A stretch of DNA of 38,006 nucleotides from contig NZ_SSBI01000063.1 in the NCBI RefSeq assembly GCF_004795015.1, forward strand, positions 1 through 38,006. Reading direction: 5' to 3'. A model generated the notes under the pieces. It had not been told where the DNA came from, ran no database searches, and saw only the letters and a list, made by a program, of their open reading frames with translations. Below, piece after piece: positions 32,517 to 38,006 of this stretch; the first letter of the stretch is position 1, and every line of letters begins with the position of its first letter. This stretch comes from Streptomyces sp. A1277 (GTDB lineage: Bacteria; Actinomycetota; Actinomycetes; Streptomycetales; Streptomycetaceae). The position numbers and the translations under genes were made by a program.

Positions 32517-33128
32517 TCAGCTGCCGTCGCGGAGGTCGGCGAGGCCGGTCGGGCGGAACTCGATCCGGTCGAAGGCCACCTCGCAGCCCTCGCCCGTGGG
32601 CGACTGGGCGAGGAAGCCGATGGAGGCGGCGGCCGCCTGCTCCGGCGCGCCCAGGGCGAAGACGCGGACGAAGGTCCACTTCTCGCCATCGGCCGAGGCG
32701 TGGAATGCGAAGGCGTGGCCCGTACGGCTCAGGCGCAGCCAGTAGCTGTCGCCGTCCACGACGAAGGAGTTGACGTCGTCGGAGTGGCCGCGGGTGACGA
32801 CGGTGCAGACGGTCGGGCGGTCCGGGGAGAGCTCCAGGCAGAGCTTGGCCCACTCCTGCTCGCCGACATGGAGGTAGAGGACGCCCGCGTCGAAGGCGGC
32901 GGCGAAGCCCACCCGGACCCGGGCGATCAGCTGGAAGTCGCCCTCGGGGGCGGCGCCCAGCAGCCGGGGCGCGTCGCTCACGGAGTCGAGGCTCTCACCG
33001 CCCGGCGGGACGAAGCGGTCCTGCCGGGCGCCGGCGCGGCCGGTGAGCACGCCGTTCTCGTGGCTCCAGTCGGCGGCGGGGCCGAACGGCTCCAGGGCGA
33101 AGGGGAGTCCGGGGAGTGTGGTGGTCAT
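32517..33128 (-). CDS. DUF1349 (concanavalin-like) domain protein
   Basis: 203 residues spanning one DUF1349 beta-sandwich domain, a lectin/glucanase-like fold often linked to carbohydrate use. Typical segments are DSVSDAPRLLGAAPEGDFQL, FDAGVLYLHVGEQEWAKLCLE, VVTRGHSDDVNSF and WLRLSRTGHAFAFHASADG. No signal peptide, so probably cytoplasmic. Its ATG overlaps the stop of the aldehyde dehydrogenase gene by 4 nt (ATGA), so the two are co-translated. This links it to sugar-acid breakdown (inference). Confidence 0.9.
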   Translation of the reverse strand: MTTTLPGLPFALEPFGPAADWSHENGVLTGRAGARQDRFVPPGGESLDSVSDAPRLLGAAPEGDFQLIARVRVGFAAAFDAGVLYLHVGEQEWAKLCLELSPDRPTVCTVVTRGHSDDVNSFVVDGDSYWLRLSRTGHAFAFHASADGEKWTFVRVFALGAPEQAAAASIGFLAQSPTGEGCEVAFDRIEFRPTGLADLRDGS

Positions 33129-34648
33129 GCGGGTCGTCCGTTCACGCGGCGGGGCAGGCCCAGCGGGTTGTCCTCGCGCAGCTCCGGCGGGAGGAGCGCT
33201 TCGGGGGTGGTCTGGTAGCTGACCGGGCGCAGCCAGCGTTCGATGGCGGTGGCGCCGACCGAGGTGGAGGTGGAGGTGGTGGCCGGGTAGGGGCCGCCGT
33301 GGTGCTGGGCGGGGGCGACGGCGACGCCGGTCGGCCAGCCGTTGACGAGGACGCGGCCGGCGAGCGGGGTGAGCTCGGCCAGCAGCCCGGCCGCGCTGCC
33401 GGCGGCCTCCTCGGCGGCGATGTGGAGGGTGGCGGTGAGGTTGCCGGGCAGCCGGGACAGGACGGCGGTGATCTCGTCCTCGGAGGCGTAGCGGGCGACG
33501 ACGGTGACGGGGCCGAAGCACTCCTCCAGGAGCGCGTCGTGCGGGCCCTCGGCGGTGAGCAGCCGGGCCGGGACGGTCAGGAAGCCGGCCGCGACGGTGT
33601 GTTCACTGCCCGCGCCGGGGGTGACGGGGGCGTGCACGTCGGGGAGCGCGGTCCGCTCGGTCACTCCGGCGAGGAAGGCGTCGCGCATCCGGTGGTCGAG
33701 CAGGACGCCGGCCTCGGAGTCGCTGACGGCCTCGGTGAGGGCCTTCAGGAAGCGGTCGCCGCCCTCGCCCTCGGGGGCCAGGACGAATCCGGGCTTCGTG
33801 CAGAACTGGCCCGCGCCCATGGTCATCGAACCGGCCAGGCCCGTACCGATCTGCTCGCCGCGCTCGGCGGCGGCCGCCTCGGTGACGACGACCGGGTTGA
33901 GGGAGCCGAGCTCGCCGTGGAAGGGGATGGGGGCCGGCCGTGCGGCCGCCGCGTCGAACAGGGCGCGTCCGCCGCGCACCGAGCCGGTGAAGCCCGCGGC
34001 GCTGACGAGCGGGTGCTTGACGAGGGCGACGCCGGCCTCGAAGCCGTGCAGGAGGGTCACGACGTCCTCGGGCAGGCCGACCCGTACGGCGGCCCGGCGC
34101 AGCACGGAGGCGCACAGCTCGGAGGTCGCGGGGTGGTCGGGGTGCGCCTTGACGACGACGGGGCAGCCGGCCGCGAGGGCGCTGGCGGTGTCGCCGCCGG
34201 GGACGGAGAAGGCGAGCGGGAAGTTGCTGGCCGCGTAGACGGCGACGACGCCGAGCGGGATCTTGTAGCGGCGCAGGTCGGGCCAGGGCGGGGTGCGGGT
34301 GGCGTCCGCGTGGTCGATGTGGATGTCGAGGAAGGCGCCCTCGTCGACGACCTCGGCGAAGGCCCGCAACTGGGCTGCGGTGCGGGCGAGTTCGCCGGTC
34401 AGCCGGGCCGGGCCGAGGGCCGTCTCGGCGTCGGCGGCCTCGATGACGTGCTCACCGGCCTCGGTGAGCAGCTCGGCCGCGGTGCGCAGGAAGGCGGCGC
34501 GCACGGTGCGGTCGGCCAGTGAGCCGCGTACGGCGTGGGCGGCCCTGACCGCGCGGTCGACCTCCTCGACTGTGGCCTCCACCGCAACCTGCTCGCGCGG
34601 GTTCCCGGTGCGGGGGTCGACGCTCCAGACTGGTGCTGCTGCCACCAT
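33125..34648 (-). CDS. Aldehyde dehydrogenase, 2-ketoglutarate-semialdehyde-dehydrogenase-like
   Basis: 507 residues of the ALDH superfamily, branch of NADP-type alpha-ketoglutarate semialdehyde dehydrogenases acting at the end of oxidative pentose or hexarate breakdown. ASNFPLAFSVPGGD (140-153), cofactor Lys167 in VVVKAHP, general base Glu246 in FHGELGSLNP and nucleophile Cys283 in GAGQFCTKPG are all present. The ATG at 34648 follows GGAAGGA by 3-4 nt. It is divergent from an IclR regulator and coupled to DUF1349. The exact aldehyde is inferred from the family only. Confidence 0.92.
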   Translation of the reverse strand: MVAAAPVWSVDPRTGNPREQVAVEATVEEVDRAVRAAHAVRGSLADRTVRAAFLRTAAELLTEAGEHVIEAADAETALGPARLTGELARTAAQLRAFAEVVDEGAFLDIHIDHADATRTPPWPDLRRYKIPLGVVAVYAASNFPLAFSVPGGDTASALAAGCPVVVKAHPDHPATSELCASVLRRAAVRVGLPEDVVTLLHGFEAGVALVKHPLVSAAGFTGSVRGGRALFDAAAARPAPIPFHGELGSLNPVVVTEAAAAERGEQIGTGLAGSMTMGAGQFCTKPGFVLAPEGEGGDRFLKALTEAVSDSEAGVLLDHRMRDAFLAGVTERTALPDVHAPVTPGAGSEHTVAAGFLTVPARLLTAEGPHDALLEECFGPVTVVARYASEDEITAVLSRLPGNLTATLHIAAEEAAGSAAGLLAELTPLAGRVLVNGWPTGVAVAPAQHHGGPYPATTSTSTSVGATAIERWLRPVSYQTTPEALLPPELREDNPLGLPRRVNGRPA

Positions 34649-34696
34649 GATTCCTTCCGCTGCACTGCCGCACATCAGACGCTGTCCGGTATAAGT

Positions 34697-34714
34697 TGTT
34701 CGGTATTCTGAACA
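34697..34714. promoter_or_regulatory. Imperfect palindrome, candidate IclR operator
   Basis: TGTTCGGTATTCTGAACA is an 18-bp inverted repeat (7 of 9 symmetric positions pair) in the 166-bp divergent region between the aldehyde dehydrogenase and IclR genes, with a TATAAG-like stretch next to it. It is well placed to control the dehydrogenase gene and perhaps the regulator itself. Confidence 0.5.
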
Positions 34715-34814
34715 GAGTTCCTGATCGTGAATATGAAGCGACTCTATTTCCGGGCGTTCGGTGTTGGCAAGAAGTCCCGGGGTTTCGTCGGTGGGCTGGA
34801 AGGGGCGTAGGGCG

Positions 34815-35585
34815 ATGTCGGTTGCCGAGTCGGGTGGAGCGCAGGTCAAGTCCGCGGTACGGACGGTGGAGCTGCTGGAGTATTTCGCCGGGCGGCCCGG
34901 TATGCACTCGCTCGCCGCGGTCCAGGAGGCCGTCGGATACCCCAAGTCCAGCCTCTACATGCTGCTGCGCACCCTGGTCGAGCTGGGGTGGGTGGAGACG
35001 GACGCGACCGGCACGCGGTACGGGATCGGCGTACGGGCCCTGCTCGTCGGCACCTCCTACATCGACGGGGACGAGGTGGTCGCCGCGGCCCGCCCCACCC
35101 TGGACCGGCTCTCCGACGACACCACGGAGACCATCCACCTGGCCCGGCTCGACGGCACCAACGTGGTCTACCTCGCCACCCGCCAGTCCCAGCACTACCT
35201 GCGCCCCTTCACCCGCGTCGGGCGCCGGCTGCCCGCGCACTCCACCTCGCTCGGCAAGGCGCTGCTGGCCACCTACGGCGACGAGCAGGTCCGCAAGATG
35301 CTGCCCGAGACGCTGCCCGCGCTGACCGAGCACACCCTGACCGACCGGGAGAAGCTCATCGAGGAGCTGCACCAGATCCGCGAGCAGGGCTACGCCGTGG
35401 ACCGCGAGGAGAACACGCTGGGGCTGCGCTGCTTCGGTGTCGCGGTCCCCTACCGCACCCCGGCCCGGGACGCCATCAGCTGCTCGGTGCCGGTCGCCCG
35501 GCTCACGCCCGCGCACGAACAGACGGTCAAGGACGCGCTGTTCGACGCGCGCGACCGCCTGACGCTCGCCACCCGCCGGCTCTGA
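34815..35585 (+). CDS. IclR family transcriptional regulator
   Basis: 256 residues. A winged HTH at about 12-75 (SAVRTVELLEYFAGRPGMHSL, then VGYPKSSLYMLLRTLVELGWVE) is followed by the IclR effector domain (LSDDTTETIHLARLDGTNVVYLA, HSTSLGKALLA, YAVDREENTLGLRCFGVAV). The start at ATG 34815 gives the usual N-terminus; GGGGCGTAGGGCG is a modest ribosome-binding region. Divergent from the ALDH-DUF1349 pair, it probably regulates them in response to a sugar-acid intermediate (inference). Confidence 0.93.
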   Translation: MSVAESGGAQVKSAVRTVELLEYFAGRPGMHSLAAVQEAVGYPKSSLYMLLRTLVELGWVETDATGTRYGIGVRALLVGTSYIDGDEVVAAARPTLDRLSDDTTETIHLARLDGTNVVYLATRQSQHYLRPFTRVGRRLPAHSTSLGKALLATYGDEQVRKMLPETLPALTEHTLTDREKLIEELHQIREQGYAVDREENTLGLRCFGVAVPYRTPARDAISCSVPVARLTPAHEQTVKDALFDARDRLTLATRRL

Positions 35586-35693
35586 CGGCCGAAGGCCCCG
35601 CCCGGCGCCGGCACCCCCGCCGATGATGAGGAATCGGTGAGAAGCGGCACAACCGGGAACGAGGGACCGGTTCCCGCTCGTCCTTCCAGCGGG

Positions 35694-37139
35694 ATGAACA
35701 AGACGATCAGGCGCGCCTCGGTCTTCTGCCTGCTGCTGGTCCTCGCCCTCCTGGGGCGGGCGACCTGGGTGCAGGCGTACCAGGCAGGGGCGCTCGCAGA
35801 CGACGACCACAACCGGCGGAAGACCATCGCGCAGTACGCGCAGCCGCTGGGCGACATCATCGTGGCCGGTTCCCCGGTCACGGGCTCGAAGCGGACGGAG
35901 GGCAGCGATCTCGCGTACAAGCGGACCTACCGGCAGGGCGGCCTCTACGCGGCCGTGACCGGCTACGGCTCGCAGGCGTACGGCTCCACCCAGCTCGAAG
36001 GGATCTACAGCCGTGTGCTGGACGGCACCGACGACCGGCTGAAGAGCCCGCTGGGCGCGGTGACCGGTCAGCGGGCCGCGCCCGGTGACGTGGTGACGAC
36101 GATCGACCCCGACGTGCAGAAGGCGGCGCGCGACGCGCTCGGTGACGACAAGGGCGCGGCCGTGGCGATCGACCCGCGGAGCGGACAGATCCTCGGCATG
36201 GTCTCCTCGCCTTCCTACGACCCGTCCACGATCAGCGGGACCAGCGACGGCGAGACCTGGCAGAAGCTGCTCGCCGACCCGGACAAGCCGCTGGTCAACC
36301 GGGCGATGCGGCAGCCGCTGGCGCCCGGTTCGACGTTCAAGCTGGTCGTGGCCTCCGCCGCGCTGGAGAACGGCCTCTACAGCTCGGTCGACGAGCGGAC
36401 GAAGAGCCCCAGCCCGTACACGCTGCCCGGGACCACCACCCCGCTGCGGAACGAGAGCGCGTCGGCCCCCTGCGAGAACGCGTCGCTGCGCGTGGCGCTC
36501 CAGTACTCGTGCAACAACGTCTTCGGCAAGGCCGCCGCCGACCTCGGCCAGGACAAGGTGCGGGCGATGGCGGAGAAGTTCGGCTTCAACACCGAGAAGC
36601 TCGACGTGCCGGTCCGGGCCTCGAAGAGCGTGTACCCGGCAAAGATGGACAAGGCGCAGACGGCGCTCTCGGGCATCGGCCAGTTCGAGGTGACCGCCAC
36701 CCCGTTGCAGATGGCGATGGTCTCCGCGGCCCTCGCCAACGGCGGCGAGCTGGCCGCCCCGCACATGGTCTCCAAGGTGACCGACGGCAAGGGCGGCACG
36801 CTGGAGGACTTCGAGGACGGCGACACGGAGCGGATCGTCTCCGCGGACACCGCCAAGCAGCTGCGCAGCGCCATGGTGACCGTCGTGGAGCAGGGCACCG
36901 GCACCAACGCCCGGATCGACGGCGCCGAGGTGGGCGGGAAGACCGGCACCGCCGAGAACGGCGTGGACAACAGCAACACCCCGTACGCCTGGTTCACCTC
37001 GTACGCGAAGTCCGGCGGCCAGGAGGTCGCGGTCGCCGTCGTCGTGGAGGACTCCGGCTCAGCCGCCTCCGAGGTCAGCGGCAACGGCCTCGCGGCCCCC
37101 ATCGCCCGGAAGATGATGGAGGCGGCGCTGCGGCGGTAG
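35694..37139 (+). CDS. Class B penicillin-binding protein (PbpA-like transpeptidase)
   Basis: 481 residues from ATG 35694. A short N-terminus and one membrane helix (about 8-22) anchor an extracellular protein. The dimerisation region is followed by a transpeptidase domain with SxxK (STFK, 213-216), SxN (SCN, 272-274) and KTG (416-418), so it should be catalytically active in peptidoglycan cross-linking. It has no PASTA domain. A GTG at 35637 with GAGGA 5 nt upstream would add 19 residues; MNK-type starts are usual in the PbpA group. It is followed by a sigma factor gene. Confidence 0.92.
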   Translation: MNKTIRRASVFCLLLVLALLGRATWVQAYQAGALADDDHNRRKTIAQYAQPLGDIIVAGSPVTGSKRTEGSDLAYKRTYRQGGLYAAVTGYGSQAYGSTQLEGIYSRVLDGTDDRLKSPLGAVTGQRAAPGDVVTTIDPDVQKAARDALGDDKGAAVAIDPRSGQILGMVSSPSYDPSTISGTSDGETWQKLLADPDKPLVNRAMRQPLAPGSTFKLVVASAALENGLYSSVDERTKSPSPYTLPGTTTPLRNESASAPCENASLRVALQYSCNNVFGKAAADLGQDKVRAMAEKFGFNTEKLDVPVRASKSVYPAKMDKAQTALSGIGQFEVTATPLQMAMVSAALANGGELAAPHMVSKVTDGKGGTLEDFEDGDTERIVSADTAKQLRSAMVTVVEQGTGTNARIDGAEVGGKTGTAENGVDNSNTPYAWFTSYAKSGGQEVAVAVVVEDSGSAASEVSGNGLAAPIARKMMEAALRR

Positions 37140-37305
37140 CACCGGCCCCGCCGCGGGTACGTACCCGTGTCGAAGCGCTTGCGGGAGGCGCTGGTACGCT
37201 CACGCCCCGCCCTGCCCGCCCCGGGCGGCGGCGGGGATGTACCCGCACGGGACATTTCCGCACGGGCCGGGCGTGCACAGGATCGAGCGCAGGGACGAGG
37301 TAGCT

Positions 37306-37872
37306 GTGGGCGCAGCCGTCGACGATGCCGCCGCCGAGTTCCATGAGTTCTTCGAGGCCCACTACGCCGGACTCGCGCGCCTCGCCCACCTGCTGACGGG
37401 TGAGGCCGATGCCGCCGACGACCTCGCGGCCGACGCCCTGCTCGCGCTGTGGCACCGCTGGGACCGGGTCCGCGAGGCCGGCCACCCGGTGGCGTACGCG
37501 CGCGGGGTCGTCGCCAACCTGGCCAGGACCCGCATCCGCAGCGCGGTGCGCGAACGCCGCCGGATCGCGCTGTTCTGGGCGCCGCGCGACGGCGGGGACG
37601 GCACCGCCGAGGGACCGGACGTGCCGGCGGTGGTCGACGTCCAGGAGGCGCTGCGCCGGCTGCCGTTCCGCAAGCGCGCCTGTGTGGTGCTGCGGCACGC
37701 CTTCGACCTCTCGGAGCGGGACACCTCGCTGGTGCTGGGGATCTCGGTGGGTACGGTGAAGAGCCAGACCTCGCGCGCCGTCGCGGAACTGCAGCGGCTG
37801 CTGGGGCCCGAGACGCCCGCGGCGCGGGTCCGGGTGGCCGTCGCGGCGCAGCGCAGCGGAGGAGACCGGTGA
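37306..37872 (+). CDS. SigE-family ECF RNA polymerase sigma factor
   Basis: 188 residues from GTG 37306 (GAGG 5 nt upstream). Region 2 spans about 8-75 (FHEFFEAHYAGLARLAHLLT, DLAADALLALWHRW). Region 4 spans about 110-165 (LRRLPFRKRACVVLRHAFDL, LGISVGTVKSQTSRAVAELQ). Both match the streptomycete SigE-family group. Two in-frame upstream starts (GTG 37273, ATG 37237) are possible. The next gene begins with GTG overlapping its stop (GTGA), so that partner may be its regulator. Confidence 0.9.
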   Translation: MGAAVDDAAAEFHEFFEAHYAGLARLAHLLTGEADAADDLAADALLALWHRWDRVREAGHPVAYARGVVANLARTRIRSAVRERRRIALFWAPRDGGDGTAEGPDVPAVVDVQEALRRLPFRKRACVVLRHAFDLSERDTSLVLGISVGTVKSQTSRAVAELQRLLGPETPAARVRVAVAAQRSGGDR

Positions 37873-38006
37873 AGGACGAGGAGCTGTCCGGGCGGCTGCG
37901 GGACGCCGCCGAGGCCCACCGCCCCGACCGGGAGCGGATGCTGGCCCGGGTCGAGCGGGGCATGGCCGCCGGCCACGGCCCGGCGCGGGCGGTGCGCCCA
38001 CCGCGC
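37869..38006 (+). CDS. Partial ORF coupled to the sigma factor gene
   Basis: GTG at 37869 overlaps the sigma-factor stop by 4 nt, and the frame is open to the window edge. The 46 visible residues (starting VKDEELSGRLRDAAEAHRPD) are charged and helical, like the cytoplasmic part of streptomycete membrane proteins that follow SigE-family sigma genes, often treated as possible anti-sigma factors. Too short to identify. Confidence 0.7.
   Translation, partial: MKDEELSGRLRDAAEAHRPDRERMLARVERGMAAGHGPARAVRPPR

Overview
The window is a high-GC actinomycete chromosome segment, almost certainly Streptomyces. GC-rich third codon positions, GTG/TTG starts, ATGA/GTGA operon overlaps, mycothiol-type fusion proteins, a sortase-E LAETG surface protein and a PhoP-type PHO box all fit. 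From memory, the gene order (phosphate transporter, cobalamin genes, LAETG protein, ectABCD, IclR, PBP, SigE-like sigma) resembles the SCO184x-SCO187x interval of S. coelicolor. That comparison was not computed. Most of it reads as core chromosome: I see no phage, plasmid, insertion sequence, tRNA, rRNA or CRISPR array.

Layout. 1-7.9 kb: a crotonase-fold enzyme, a small HTH protein and an ABC-F ATPase with what looks like an attenuator leader; then a membrane-anchored zinc peptidase, a decayed VOC-gene remnant behind a DNA-damage-type promoter, a large helical-repeat protein, an alpha/beta hydrolase and a class II aldolase. 7.9-9.6 kb: the low-affinity phosphate transporter gene pit with a PHO box, a small membrane protein and a strong terminator. 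9.6-19.2 kb: a cobalamin riboswitch, a 28-codon leader ORF and a tightly overlapped operon cobD-cobQ-chelatase-cobO-cobB, then a convergent ZIP transporter, a CobE/CbiG-C gene and a CobC-type aminotransferase. No CobN is present. 19.2-21 kb: a repeat-rich convergent intergenic region and the LAETG-anchored protein. 21-23.4 kb: divergent amidohydrolase and class V aminotransferase genes. 23.4-27 kb: the ectABCD operon for ectoine and 5-hydroxyectoine. 27-32.4 kb: a membrane protein, a VOC/maleylpyruvate-isomerase-like fusion, a second class V aminotransferase, a DsbA/FrnE-like protein, a GNAT acetyltransferase and an S51-type peptidase. 32.5-35.6 kb: a DUF1349 protein coupled to a ketoglutarate-semialdehyde-dehydrogenase-like enzyme, divergent from an IclR regulator. 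35.6-38 kb: a class B penicillin-binding protein, a SigE-family sigma factor and the start of its coupled partner.

How it works together. The cob operon covers corrin cobalt insertion, a,c-diamidation, adenosylation, amidation to cobyric acid and aminopropanol attachment, under B12 control; the ZIP protein may supply metal. ectABCD converts aspartate semialdehyde-derived diaminobutyrate to hydroxyectoine. The IclR/ALDH/DUF1349 set looks like a sugar-acid catabolic locus.

The most interesting items are: (i) a 42-bp tandem repeat, headed by a palindromic element of a type common between Streptomyces genes, translated in frame inside cobB; (ii) a 10-codon leader peptide overlapping a terminator-like hairpin upstream of the ABC-F gene; (iii) an orphaned PafBC-type promoter; (iv) a 28-codon ORF between the B12 riboswitch and cobD; (v) an array of GTGAGCGGYGCTC repeats ending in a 20-bp-stem palindrome, next to a 15-bp repeat that multiplies the stop codon of the LAETG gene; and (vi) several promoters placed for leaderless mRNAs.
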